In this document: positions 43,361-52,022 of the stretch, piece by piece
Numbering within the stretch: the first letter of the stretch is position 1
Layout: each line of letters starts with the position of its first letter
Notes under the pieces: model-generated
The model's input: the letters and a program-made list of their open reading frames with translations, nothing else
What the model was told of the DNA's origin: nothing
The model's database searches: none
Made by a program: the position numbers and the translations under genes
Assembly (NCBI GenBank): GCA_023414875.1
Contig: JAEZMV010000001.1
Location: 62,001 to 126,000 of the forward strand
Reading direction: 5' to 3'
DNA length: 64,000 nucleotides
From: Bacillota bacterium
GTDB taxonomy: Bacteria > Bacillota > Clostridia > Lachnospirales > Lachnospiraceae

Positions 43361-45442
43361 TCAACGTATCGGGCAGGCGCCGGTTACGCAATCACTATCA
43401 ATGATATCCCTTTCTTCGGCATCCTCCATTTTAGCTAACAGCTCATAATCAAACGGCTGTACCTGAGCTATTCTCTCCTCGTAATCTTCCTTGGTTGTAC
43501 GTTCATAAGGTAGGAGTGGATAGGTTTCCTCGTAAAGTGGAAGGAAGGTTATGCCAACGATATCCTCAAAGTTCTCATAAACCCAAAGCGCTACGTCCTC
43601 CCATTCATTTTCTCTGACATGAACGGTGATCGAGGTATTATGATCCGACCAATACTTCATGGTAAGCTTATAAAGCTCAAGCTGTTCGAGTGCACCAACC
43701 TCATATTTGGTTTTTCCTTTCGGAGCTTTTATCGGAAATTCGATTACCTTAATCGTACAGTCTTCATCCGTTTGTCCATTTTCATTATAAATTCGGTAAC
43801 TTCCAAGCTTTTCAATTGTCTTATATAACGGATCTGAAATTGAGATACGGATTCTTCTGATATAATAATCAGAGTGTGAAAAATGGATGCCGGAGCTGAC
43901 ACAGGGTAAGGTTGATATCGTTCCTTCCGGCTTAATTGTTGTCATAAGGGAGGGCGCCTCTATACCAAGCTCCTTGGAATACCTCTGTCCTTCCCGGTGA
44001 ACCTCATCCCGAAGGGTGGCCAATAAATCAGCCAGCTCCTCATAACTCATATTCGCCTTGTTCACCATGTCCATGATACCGGTTAAGGATACACCAACAA
44101 TTCTGTCCTCTTGCATAACCCGGTTCCACTCGGGAAGCTCAACCTCTACCAAGGTCATTCGAATCGCAACTCTGGTTGACAACTTAATTACCTCTAAAAG
44201 GCTCTCTCTATCCAGAACATTCCCGGTAACAAATGCTTCTAAGTTATTCGTTGTCAGATTACAGCACTGTTTGGATTGAAGTAAAATCTCACCGCAAGGA
44301 TTACAGCCACGAAACTCCGGTTTTCTTCTTAGAGCCTCGCCAGCATTGATAAATCCGGGCTCTCCATTTATTTTTACTGAATTGATTATCTCCTTAATCT
44401 TCTCTAGGGATGGACGTTTCATAAACAAAATGGAATTATTGCTCATTTTACGGTGAGAAATCTCTGTATCCTCAATCCATTGCCCATCCACGATCTGATA
44501 GATGTTCCTCTTTGCATTGATTACATCCTCATCCGTGTCCTCACAGATCACCATCATAGCACTTCTTCGAACTCCGCCGGACACAACATTCTCGCTGATA
44601 ATGGTAGCAATGTCGAGTACATCAATGGTTTTTAACCTCTGATCCTCTCTTCGAGCTAAAACCCGATTCATTTTTTCAAACATTCTCTGAATGGATTTAT
44701 GCCCCGAGGCCCTACCTCCGAAACGTTTTAACCGTTCTCCCTCAGGCCTTACATAACTGTAATCTATGGTAAGTTTTTGAACAGTACCCTCTGTAGTAAC
44801 CAGCTTAAAATAAGTCTCGAGTGCCTCACACCAACCCTCCTTACTATCTCCAACCTTTATAATGGCTTCGGAAGGCGTTTCCTCCTTTATAATCAGCTGA
44901 GAATGCTCCATAAGCTCCTTCGGTGTGACCGCTCTAATATTACTGTCAAAGTAGCTTTCCAGTTGAATTTTGCGAATACCCGGAAGTTTCTCTACCTTCT
45001 TTTTATCAATTCGGATTCCTACTCCACTGCCAACCATCAGCAAGTAAAAAACATCCACCAAATCCCTCATAGTTTCAATATCAGTAAATGAACAATTGTA
45101 ATTGGATAAGGGATATTTTTTTACCACTTCCGTTCCACCCATATATAAGGTTCTGCCTGAGGTAAAGGTTTTTAAGTGAAAGAGCTGATCAAATAAATGC
45201 TGTGCTTCCTTCACTTCCTGATCCATATCGATTGTAATACCTTTTTTTTCTTTATGCTCGATCCCCAACCGGATATTATATTCAGTTGTTCTTAATACAG
45301 TCTCGAACCAATTTTCTCTTCTCTTAAGGTCTTCCATATACCTGGAATAGGTTCTCAGATATACAAATTCCCCCAGATTACTTAAAGGACTCTTTTTATT
45401 CCTATATTTTAATAGAAAATCATCAGATAATATTTGCATCAT
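43361..45442 (-). CDS. nrdJ: Adenosylcobalamin-dependent ribonucleoside-triphosphate reductase (class II)
   Basis: Role: makes deoxyribonucleotides without oxygen dependence, using a cobalamin radical. Seen: 693 residues, monomeric RTPR-like: an N-terminal FVYLRTYSRYM region, NCSFTDIETMRDLVDVFYLLMVGSGVGIR, the active-site FRGCNPCGEILL (Cys pair and Glu), TTIKPEGTISTL, and the C-terminal redox Cys pair CVTGACPIR. Start at 45442 has GGAG 5 nt away; the 23 residues encoded upstream (from 45511) are unlikely. No cobalamin riboswitch is visible in the leader. Its promoter is divergent from the hemerythrin promoter. The call of RTPR against NDP reductase is based on overall pattern. Confidence 0.9.
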   Translation of the reverse strand: MMQILSDDFLLKYRNKKSPLSNLGEFVYLRTYSRYMEDLKRRENWFETVLRTTEYNIRLGIEHKEKKGITIDMDQEVKEAQHLFDQLFHLKTFTSGRTLYMGGTEVVKKYPLSNYNCSFTDIETMRDLVDVFYLLMVGSGVGIRIDKKKVEKLPGIRKIQLESYFDSNIRAVTPKELMEHSQLIIKEETPSEAIIKVGDSKEGWCEALETYFKLVTTEGTVQKLTIDYSYVRPEGERLKRFGGRASGHKSIQRMFEKMNRVLARREDQRLKTIDVLDIATIISENVVSGGVRRSAMMVICEDTDEDVINAKRNIYQIVDGQWIEDTEISHRKMSNNSILFMKRPSLEKIKEIINSVKINGEPGFINAGEALRRKPEFRGCNPCGEILLQSKQCCNLTTNNLEAFVTGNVLDRESLLEVIKLSTRVAIRMTLVEVELPEWNRVMQEDRIVGVSLTGIMDMVNKANMSYEELADLLATLRDEVHREGQRYSKELGIEAPSLMTTIKPEGTISTLPCVSSGIHFSHSDYYIRRIRISISDPLYKTIEKLGSYRIYNENGQTDEDCTIKVIEFPIKAPKGKTKYEVGALEQLELYKLTMKYWSDHNTSITVHVRENEWEDVALWVYENFEDIVGITFLPLYEETYPLLPYERTTKEDYEERIAQVQPFDYELLAKMEDAEERDIIDSDCVTGACPIR

Positions 45443-45525
45443 ATTTACTCCATTCCGTCGCCCACTGCGACAATCATCAAAGTGATAATTATATATTATA
45501 TTATTTAGCACTTTGCACTTATGTA

Positions 45526-45567
45526 CTATATATTGTATTATAATTATATCCAGATACTATATATATG
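45526..45567 (-). promoter_or_regulatory. NrdR-box-like pair over the nrdJ promoter
   Basis: CTATATATTG at 45526-45535 fits the core CWATATATWG of NrdR boxes. CTATATATATG at 45557-45567 is a one-base-longer variant. Their starts are 31 bp apart, a spacing seen for NrdR pairs. They flank the -10 hexamer. Confidence 0.4.
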
Positions 45568-45571
45568 TCAA
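45543..45571 (-). promoter_or_regulatory. Perfect-consensus promoter of nrdJ
   Basis: TTGACA (45566-45571) and TATAAT (45543-45548) with 17-bp spacing on the minus strand. Its -35 ends 9 bp from the -35 of the divergent hemerythrin promoter. Confidence 0.65.
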
Positions 45572-45580
45572 TTATGAATA

Positions 45581-45609
45581 TTGCAATTAAGAGTAAAGTT
45601 TTATATAAT
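45581..45609 (+). promoter_or_regulatory. Sigma-A-type promoter of the hemerythrin gene
   Basis: TTGCAA (45581-45586), 17 bp, TATAAT (45604-45609). RNA would start near 45616, 41 nt before the ATG. Confidence 0.6.
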
Positions 45610-45656
45610 ACTATTATAGAAATAATACATACTGAAAAAATAAAGGAGAGCTGATT

Positions 45657-46046
45657 ATGTACGAGATGAAACCAGAGTATTATACCGGAATTGATTTTAT
45701 TGACAAAGAACATGCCAGACTATTTGAAATTGCCAATGAAGGGTATGAACTTTTAATGAACCAGTTCATACCTGATAAGTATGATTATATTGTTAAAGTG
45801 ATTGAACAACTAAAGGATTACACCAAATATCATTTCCAACATGAAGAAGAGTATATGAACAGCATCGGATATAAGAGAATTTTATCTCAAAAAGTCGCAC
45901 ACAATGATTTTATTGACAAACTGGAAGAGTTTGATTTAGACCGAATTGATGAGGAGCAAAAAGCTTCCTTGTTGGAATTATTGGACTTCTTAAATACTTG
46001 GCTGATTGAACACATCTTCAAAAAAGATAAGTTAATTGCCGACTAA
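45657..46046 (+). CDS. Bacteriohemerythrin-like protein with one ligand missing
   Basis: Role: di-iron O2-binding or sensing protein of the hemerythrin fold. Seen: 129 residues with the ligands H19 (DKEH), H59 and E63 (YHFQHEEEYM), H82 (VAHNDF), H119 and D124 (WLIEHIFKKD). The canonical series has a seventh ligand four residues before H82; here that position is Gln78. AAAGGAG precedes the ATG. The gene is divergent from nrdJ and near the oxygen-sensitive nif genes, where an O2 scavenger or sensor makes sense; that link is inference. Confidence 0.85.
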   Translation: MYEMKPEYYTGIDFIDKEHARLFEIANEGYELLMNQFIPDKYDYIVKVIEQLKDYTKYHFQHEEEYMNSIGYKRILSQKVAHNDFIDKLEEFDLDRIDEEQKASLLELLDFLNTWLIEHIFKKDKLIAD

Positions 46047-46108
46047 TATATGAATTAAGGATGTAAATAAAGCTGTATGATTCTTATATTTTAAGTTTTA
46101 ACAAAAAG

Positions 46109-46156
46109 AGGCTGCTGTATAACACCTGGTTAATCAGGTGAAATACAACAGCCTCA
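46109..46156. terminator. Bidirectional hairpin terminator
   Basis: GAGGCTGCTGTAT (46109-46121) pairs with ATACAACAGCCTC (46144-46156). A nested CACCTG/CAGGTG stem lies inside. It separates the convergent hemerythrin and VWA genes. Confidence 0.75.
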
Positions 46157-46200
46157 TTTGGTATAATAGGGATGTCTTCTTTATCGATTACTTATTTCAC

Positions 46201-47967
46201 TTATTCATACCATTGATAACTTAATAATTCTTCATACTGGTCTACTAAGTTCATAAATTCCAGACGGTAACCTTCTTCGTCATTACCCAATCCCTTTTCT
46301 GCTAAATCCATGACCGACTCCAAGGATGAATTCCCTTTATATTCGGAGTTTCTCAGGATCATTCCAAATTCTGCAACCGCTGCAGCAAAATAGAAATCTG
46401 CTGAAAGCCTTTTACCATCCACCGGGGTATTCAGGAAGGAAACCACTTGCTTAATTTCCTTACTGGTTTCGCCCTTCGGCTCTTTATAACGAAGTCTGAC
46501 TTCGGATATCTCATTACGATATTCACTATCCACCTTCGTTTCCTTGGATTGATATTTAAGCTCCTTTTTGCCTTGTGGAATACCTGCCGGTATTATCTCA
46601 TAGATAGCGGTTACTCTGTGCCCGGCTCCAAGTTCGCCTGCATCTATCTTATCATCCTCAAAATCTTCATCGTTCAAGGCTCTGTTTTCATAACCAATCA
46701 AACGGTAGCCTGCCACTGAAATAGGGTTAAATTCTAACTGGATTTTTACATCCTTGGCAATGGTGAATAAAGTACCTGCCATCTCGTCAACCAGAACCTT
46801 TCTTGCTTCTTTGGTACTGTCAATATAAGAGTAATTACCATTTCCCTTATCTGCAAGTACCTCCATCTTGTTATCCTTAAGATTCCCCGACCCAAAACCC
46901 ATAACACTGAGGAAGATATTACTTTCCTTCTTCTCTACAATGATGCTCTCCAGTTCCTCGATAGAGGAGGGACCCACATTAAAATCACCATCAGTAGCTA
47001 AAATGACACGGTTATTTCCATCTTTAATAAAATTCTCTTCTGCTAAACGGTAGGCAAGGTCAATGCCTGCAGCCCCGCCGGTAGATCCACCGGGAGACAG
47101 TGATTCAATCGCATCAAGTATAAGATCTTTTTCATTACCCGGGACACTGTCTAATACCACACCTGTATCTCCTGAATATACTACAATAGATACTCTGTCG
47201 TCTTCACTAAGCACGTTCACCAACTGTGAAAATGCATTCTTAAGAAGGGGAAGCTTATCCGGCTCATCCATAGAACCAGAAACATCAATCAGAAACACCA
47301 GATTGCTTTTTGGAAGGTTCTCCTTATCGACACTTCTTCCTAAAATACCAACTGTTAACAGATAATTATCTTCATTCCAGGGGCATTTACCTATTTCCGT
47401 ATTAATTGAAAATGGTGTATTACCTTTTGGTTCTTCGTAGTCATAGGTAAAATAATTCAGCATTTCCTCTATTCTAACAGCATCAGCCTCGGGAATTATA
47501 CCATAATTTATATTTTTTCGAATATTTGTGTAAGATGCAGTATCAACATCAATGGAGAAGGTTGATAAAGGGCTGGAATTGACATCTTTAAAAAACCCGG
47601 CTTCATCAATTTTAGTGTATTCTTCCGTATTTGGCACCGCGGGAGTACTGAAATATCTGGGTTCCAGATTACCAATTTCATCATATTTTGATTCGGCAGG
47701 GGAGCTATCGGTAATGCCCTCCTCGGTATCATATTCAACTGACGAATTCTCTTCCTGAGCGGTAGTCGAGTTCTTAGCCCCTTCACCACTTATATCGCCA
47801 TCCTTTGTAGCAACATCATCACTGATATGAAGGTCTGTTTCCTGTGTTTTGCTATTTCTTTCGCTCTTATCTTTGGAACCTGTATCCTTTTTACTACACG
47901 CGTTTAAACTACCGGTAACTATTAATAATACTATTAGTATATACGCTAACACTCTTCTTTTTTTCAT
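46201..47967 (-). CDS. VWA-domain lipoprotein (YfbK-like)
   Basis: Role: surface lipoprotein with a metal-dependent adhesion (von Willebrand A) domain; ligand unknown. Seen: 588 residues. A lipobox ends at C24 (SLNAC) after a hydrophobic leader, followed by a Ser/Thr/Glu-rich linker, the N-terminal vWF_N-like region (FSIDVDTASYTNIRKNI), a VWA domain with MIDAS DVSGS at about residue 228 (FLIDVSGSMDEPD), and a DUF3520-like C-terminal part (VSFLNTPVDGKRLSADF). An AGGAGGAG ribosome site precedes the ATG and lies in the first unit of a tandem repeat. The start is well supported. Confidence 0.85.
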   Translation of the reverse strand: MKKRRVLAYILIVLLIVTGSLNACSKKDTGSKDKSERNSKTQETDLHISDDVATKDGDISGEGAKNSTTAQEENSSVEYDTEEGITDSSPAESKYDEIGNLEPRYFSTPAVPNTEEYTKIDEAGFFKDVNSSPLSTFSIDVDTASYTNIRKNINYGIIPEADAVRIEEMLNYFTYDYEEPKGNTPFSINTEIGKCPWNEDNYLLTVGILGRSVDKENLPKSNLVFLIDVSGSMDEPDKLPLLKNAFSQLVNVLSEDDRVSIVVYSGDTGVVLDSVPGNEKDLILDAIESLSPGGSTGGAAGIDLAYRLAEENFIKDGNNRVILATDGDFNVGPSSIEELESIIVEKKESNIFLSVMGFGSGNLKDNKMEVLADKGNGNYSYIDSTKEARKVLVDEMAGTLFTIAKDVKIQLEFNPISVAGYRLIGYENRALNDEDFEDDKIDAGELGAGHRVTAIYEIIPAGIPQGKKELKYQSKETKVDSEYRNEISEVRLRYKEPKGETSKEIKQVVSFLNTPVDGKRLSADFYFAAAVAEFGMILRNSEYKGNSSLESVMDLAEKGLGNDEEGYRLEFMNLVDQYEELLSYQWYE

Positions 47968-47970
47968 AAA

Positions 47971-48120
47971 ATCTCCTCCTGATTTTAAGGTATCCCCCTC
48001 TTGATTTAAAGGTATCTCCCTCTTGATTTTAAGGTATCTCCTCTTGATTTAAAGGTATCTCCTCTTGATTTTAAGGTATCTCCTCTGATTTAAAAAAGTA
48101 ACTCCTCTTATTTTTAAGAA
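47971..48120 (-). repeat. Seven-unit 21-22-bp tandem repeat carrying ribosome-site copies
   Basis: Units of about 21-22 bp start at 47971, 47992, 48014, 48036, 48057, 48078 and 48100. The last two are degenerate. On the minus strand most contain AGAGGAGAT or a close variant; the unit next to the start supplies the actual Shine-Dalgarno of the VWA gene. Units alternate between TTTTAAGG and TTTAAAGG on the plus strand. Confidence 0.8.
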
Positions 48121-48219
48121 ACCGGCCGTTTTCTTATTTATATCTATTAGACACCACCGTCTAGTAAATAGTTCCATATTTATGTATATTTTATTCGTCA
48201 AATTTCGACAATATAATGT

Positions 48220-48248
48220 AACTACTAATATCCCTAATGCATATATAA
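48220..48248 (+). promoter_or_regulatory. Sigma-K-type promoter candidate
   Basis: AACT (48220-48223), 16 bp, CATATATAA (48240-48248); only one base differs from CATANNNTA. The same AACT-N16-CATA arrangement precedes the lectin gene, with the shared run CCTAATGCATATA. Confidence 0.45.
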
Positions 48249-48280
48249 ATAGTGAGTATCTTGTAAAGGAGTGTCGCACC

Positions 48281-48586
48281 ATGTATGAATTTGGCACATT
48301 TTTTAGTTTGTTTCCCTCCATCAACCTAATAAACAGTACTAATTTTTTCGTAGTGATGATTGCTTTAATTATAGCTTTTTTCCTATTAGGATTATTGTTT
48401 GGCTTACGAGCAAGAAAGAAATCGCCAAAGAAGAAAGAGAGAACAGCTAGAGATACCGTTGTGGAGCAGCCACAACAGATGGAATCAGTTGAACAAGACA
48501 ATCAGGAGGACGAATTCCTGCAAAATCGTGGACAATATGACAGAAAGAGAAATTCAAACCGCAACTACTATAATAACTACTGGTAA
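48281..48586 (+). CDS. Small membrane protein of unknown function, probable sporulation gene
   Basis: Seen: 101 residues, one membrane helix (about 22-43, FFVVMIALIIAFFLLGLLFGL), then a basic stretch RARKKSPKKKER and a polar Gln/Asn-rich tail ending NYYNNYW. The start at 48281 has AAAGGAG about 9 nt upstream; ORF extension to 48182 is unsupported. The Tyr/Asn-rich tail plus the sigma-K-like promoter suggest a spore-envelope component, but no family is recognised. It is divergent from the VWA lipoprotein gene. Confidence 0.6.
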   Translation: MYEFGTFFSLFPSINLINSTNFFVVMIALIIAFFLLGLLFGLRARKKSPKKKERTARDTVVEQPQQMESVEQDNQEDEFLQNRGQYDRKRNSNRNYYNNYW

Positions 48587-48615
48587 GTTATATGTAATAA
48601 TCTAAACTTCTATAG

Positions 48616-48663
48616 GGCTGTCCGAAAGTTTCTCGTGACGGATTATCTGTCTTCCGGGCAGCC
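48616..48663 (+). terminator. Terminator-like hairpin
   Basis: GGCTGTCCG (48616-48624) pairs with CGGGCAGCC (48655-48663) with one wobble and a 30-nt loop, followed by TCTT. Convergent with the acetyltransferase gene. Confidence 0.5.
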
Positions 48664-48727
48664 TCTTACTATAATTAATCCTTACTTCATTGCTTATTAA
48701 AATCAGCTTCACGCTCTGCCCTTTTTC

Positions 48728-49357
48728 CTATTGGTAAGCGTTCATGTATTCCTGGAGCTTTTCAATATATCTTCCCACATGGATTCCATCCACCAAAGCA
48801 TGATTAACCTGAACAGAAAAGGGCAGCAATACCTTATCACCCTCTTTAAAATATTTACCCCAAGATATTCTAGGAACTGAATCATCCTTTCTAAGATTAA
48901 TCGTATGGGACAGGTGAGTGAAGGATATCCATGGGATGCAGGTGATATACACTAAATCATCTCTTCCTCCCAAATCGGATAGAGGAAAATGCTCTGTCTG
49001 GCTTTCAGCCTTGGCTTTTGCTACATCAATAAAAGCCTCCATTGAGCTCTCCAGATTAACAGTTACGATTTTGAACAAATCACTCTCTGGGGATACCTCT
49101 GTAAAGGAAGGGTGTATTCGCTCATGCAAAACAACCTGATCCTTGCGAATTCGGTAGCGCATTTCCTCAATTTCATTCAAGGTAATCATAGAGGCATAAA
49201 TCATCGCATAATAAAAAGGAAGCCCTTTTATCTTAATTCTTTCCAGAAAATTAGTAACCTCAATATTCATGCAGATATTGTATTGTGGGTAATCCATGTT
49301 GTGGAAGAATTGATAATGCTCTGCTCTCTTCCAGGAAGCAAGGTCAATCGTTTTCAT
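48728..49357 (-). CDS. Chloramphenicol acetyltransferase-like protein (CatA type)
   Basis: Role: acetyl-CoA dependent O-acetylation, in the trimeric CAT fold. Seen: 209 residues, the usual length. The N-terminus MKTIDLASWKRAEHYQFFHNM resembles CAT. The catalytic region is VQVNHALVDGIHVGRYIE near the C-terminus, with His as in the CAT HHAxxDG motif, although the first His of the pair is Asn. Many Firmicute CAT homologues do not modify chloramphenicol, so resistance is not asserted. The gene is flanked by terminators and stands alone. Confidence 0.78.
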   Translation of the reverse strand: MKTIDLASWKRAEHYQFFHNMDYPQYNICMNIEVTNFLERIKIKGLPFYYAMIYASMITLNEIEEMRYRIRKDQVVLHERIHPSFTEVSPESDLFKIVTVNLESSMEAFIDVAKAKAESQTEHFPLSDLGGRDDLVYITCIPWISFTHLSHTINLRKDDSVPRISWGKYFKEGDKVLLPFSVQVNHALVDGIHVGRYIEKLQEYMNAYQ

Positions 49358-49478
49358 AATTACTCTCCTCTCTTATTCATCCATTAATTACGTAATTGTA
49401 AAACCATTCAATTTGCTAAATTTTATGTGCAGTATATGCAATTGATTAAGTTATTAAGTTTTGCTATTAATAAATTCA

Positions 49479-50384
49479 TTAGAATCTCTTTGACATCTCA
49501 GATCCGGTTTTATAAGGCACTCTTCCGACCGGAATTTCTGAGGAAGCAGGTTTGACATGAGATTCCTGATCATCGAAAAAGATATGAGCATTAAAAGCTT
49601 TTAATATCTCTTTCTTCTCCACTCCTCCTAGGAAAAAAGCTTCATCAATATTTACACCCCATTGTCTAAGAGTCAGAATCACTCTTTTGTGTGCTGGGTT
49701 ATTCCTTGCAGTAATGATTGCTATCCGAAGCATATTCGGATATTTCTCCTTAATCGTAGAAAGTGTACGAAGTAGCTTAGCAAAAGGTCCATCAGGTAAA
49801 GCCTTCTCCGCATTCGCCTTCTCATGCTCTAAAAACGCTTCCAAGCCATCTCTTTGATAAATCGCTTCCGACTCCTCAGAGAATATAACTGCATCTCCAT
49901 CAAATGCAATCCGAATCTCATGATCGTCCGGTGTGTAATGCTTAGGAACATCGTAGATCAATGCTGCTGCAAAACCGGCGTCGATCGCTTCCTGTACATC
50001 CGGCTCATGCTTTGACAGGAACAGATCCACATCAAAGGCATGAAGATATTTCGCAATCGGCTCCCCACCGGTGAATCCAGCTCTTTCAATTCCCAAATTC
50101 ATTTGATCAATTGAGTTGAATACCCTTAGCCCTGTCTCCGGACTATTACGGGATATTACAATAACCTCTATAATACTGGAATTAAATTTATTATTCAACT
50201 CCAAAAACGCTTTAATTAATGAATATGCGGTTCCCGGTTTTAAAATCTCATTCTCATGTTCTATTTCATATCTGGTGTACTCCCAAAGACCCTTTTCGGT
50301 ATAGATACTGTTCTCATATTCTAAGTCAAACAGAGCCCTCGACGATATTCCGATGACCAGCTTATCATTTAATCGATATGGCAT
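49479..50384 (-). CDS. 5'-nucleotidase (PF06189 type)
   Basis: Role: cytosolic nucleoside monophosphate dephosphorylation. Seen: 301 residues. The N-terminal half has LVIGISSRALFDLEYENSIY and GGEPIAKYLHAF, the middle has RIAFDGDAVIFSEESE (acidic phosphatase-type site) and the C-terminal half has FLGGVEKKEILKAFNAHIFFDDQ. These segments match the cN-I-like bacterial 5'-nucleotidase family. Ends with a basic tail. The start at 50384 is assumed from context; a ribosome site (GGAGG) lies about 7 nt upstream. Confidence 0.82.
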   Translation of the reverse strand: MPYRLNDKLVIGISSRALFDLEYENSIYTEKGLWEYTRYEIEHENEILKPGTAYSLIKAFLELNNKFNSSIIEVIVISRNSPETGLRVFNSIDQMNLGIERAGFTGGEPIAKYLHAFDVDLFLSKHEPDVQEAIDAGFAAALIYDVPKHYTPDDHEIRIAFDGDAVIFSEESEAIYQRDGLEAFLEHEKANAEKALPDGPFAKLLRTLSTIKEKYPNMLRIAIITARNNPAHKRVILTLRQWGVNIDEAFFLGGVEKKEILKAFNAHIFFDDQESHVKPASSEIPVGRVPYKTGSEMSKRF

Positions 50385-50544
50385 ATCAAAACCTCCCTAT
50401 GTATAATCGCTTTTACCTTTATAATCGCTTTTTTATAAATTAAGGATAACATAGATTGGTTCCGTCCCATGTCCTATTAAGACATTTTACCACATTAATT
50501 AATAGGAAAATAGAGGAATTAAGAAATGCTTAAAAAAATTAAGT

Positions 50545-51315
50545 TCATTTTATTACCGGATAAATTTTAACCTGTACATCAGCATCAAGTATGATTCCTT
50601 CCTCCGCTTTATCCATAGTAATTTCTACTGGTATCGTTGTCTCCCCATTATTTTGAAATGCCTTTAATGAGATGAAACTTACTTTCCCTTTATATATGCT
50701 GTTCTTATCATATTCCGGAATAATATCTACGACGGAGCCTGTTTCCACCCAGCCGATAAATTGTTGGTCAATATTAGCATTGACCATGACACTTTCCAGG
50801 TTCGCAATGCTAAGCAGCCTTGATCCGGAAAAAACCATATCTCCTTTTACATACTCCAGATTATAAACCAGACCATTTTCACAATCTGAAATAATCAGTT
50901 CCTGTTTCACATTCTCTCGCTCCAACTTCGCATTCAGTAATGCCAGTTTGTCTTCTAATAAGTCTATTTTATCCGCCTGATTACCTGCTGCATCCGTTTG
51001 CTCTTTCATAAGACTAATCTCATATTCCATTTCCTTTATTTGAGTTTTAATCTCCTCAATCTTTAAGACCATTAAGGTATCACCCATTTGAACCTTTTGA
51101 CCATTTTTTACACTAATCTGTTCCACTGATGCAGGAAAATCAATCACAACATCCCTGATATCCTGAGCCTTGATGATACCGTAAGCCTCAATGATCTGCT
51201 CCTTCTTCTCCGCCCCTAGCGTTATGTCATGGGCTTGACCTTTTCCATCCTGTGACTTGCATCCGCCTAATAATGTGATTATTCCAATGATTACTATCAA
51301 TGCTGCTTTTCTCAT
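50545..51315 (-). CDS. Membrane-fusion-type efflux adaptor lipoprotein
   Basis: Role: periplasmic-adaptor-like partner of a MacB-type exporter; in Gram-positives it bridges permease and cell wall. Seen: 256 residues, signal peptide with lipobox ending at C19 (LLGGC). A short barrel-sandwich/coiled-coil section (about 60-130) and beta-barrel segments (FISLKAFQNNGETTIPVEI) follow. Start at 51315 gives the lipoprotein signal directly; the ATG at 51333 only adds 6 residues. Its first codons are separated from the ATPase stop by 1 nt. Last gene of the permease-ATPase-adaptor operon. Confidence 0.82.
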   Translation of the reverse strand: MRKAALIVIIGIITLLGGCKSQDGKGQAHDITLGAEKKEQIIEAYGIIKAQDIRDVVIDFPASVEQISVKNGQKVQMGDTLMVLKIEEIKTQIKEMEYEISLMKEQTDAAGNQADKIDLLEDKLALLNAKLERENVKQELIISDCENGLVYNLEYVKGDMVFSGSRLLSIANLESVMVNANIDQQFIGWVETGSVVDIIPEYDKNSIYKGKVSFISLKAFQNNGETTIPVEITMDKAEEGIILDADVQVKIYPVIK

Positions 51316-51316
51316 T

Positions 51317-51988
51317 TTAACATACCATCCCATCTTTTATATTTATTATTCTCTGACTGAAGCCCGCAGCTTCCATTGAGTGGGTTACCATTACGATGGT
51401 TTTTCCATTCTCCTGATTAATTCTTTTCAGTAGCTGAAGAATCTCCAGGCCTGTGGTTGAATCAAGATTTCCCGTAGGTTCATCCGCCAGTATAATATCC
51501 GGTTCAGTGATTAAAGCTCTTGCGATTGCCACTCTCTGCTGCTGCCCGCCTGATAATTCTCTGGGAGTATGAAATCTTCTGTCCGTCAATCCGACAATCT
51601 TAAGTATCTCTTCAAGCTTTTTTTGATACACTCTTAGCTTCTTTCCATCCAGAAGAACCGGAAGCAGTATATTTTCTTCTACGGTAAGAGATGGTATAAG
51701 GTTGTAAAATTGAAATACAAAACCTATCGTTCTGCGCCTCATAATACTTTCCTCCCTATCCTTCATTAAGGAAAGTTCTCTCGTATTTACTTTGATTTCA
51801 CCATTTGATGGTTTATCAAGAGCTCCGATCATGTATAAAAATGTGCTCTTTCCCGACCCGGAAGGGCCCATAATGGATACAAATTCTCCTTTGTCAATCG
51901 TAATGCTAATATTCTTTAGAACTTCCACCTCAACCGCGCCAAGGTTATAGCTTTTATATAAGTTTTTGGTTTCAATTGCATGTTCCAT
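51317..51988 (-). CDS. ABC transporter ATP-binding protein of the divergent locus
   Basis: Seen: 223 residues with Walker A (GPSGSGKST), Q-loop (FVFQFYNLIP), signature LSGGQQQRVAIARAL, Walker B (DIILADEPTGNLDS) and the H-loop (MVTHSMEAA). It is of the MacB/LolD type. GGAG lies 6 nt before the ATG. The permease gene ends 34 nt upstream and the adaptor begins 1 nt downstream, so the three form one exporter of the MacB/YknXYZ type. Substrate unknown. Confidence 0.9.
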   Translation of the reverse strand: MEHAIETKNLYKSYNLGAVEVEVLKNISITIDKGEFVSIMGPSGSGKSTFLYMIGALDKPSNGEIKVNTRELSLMKDREESIMRRRTIGFVFQFYNLIPSLTVEENILLPVLLDGKKLRVYQKKLEEILKIVGLTDRRFHTPRELSGGQQQRVAIARALITEPDIILADEPTGNLDSTTGLEILQLLKRINQENGKTIVMVTHSMEAAGFSQRIINIKDGMVC

Positions 51989-52022
51989 AATTAACTCCTT
52001 CTACCGTTTCTGCGGCTGCATA

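Noticed and set aside
48049..48501. 150-codon minus-strand ORF over the tandem repeat
   Set aside because: It runs opposite the better supported small gene at 48281 and reads through the repeat array; no ribosome site supports it.
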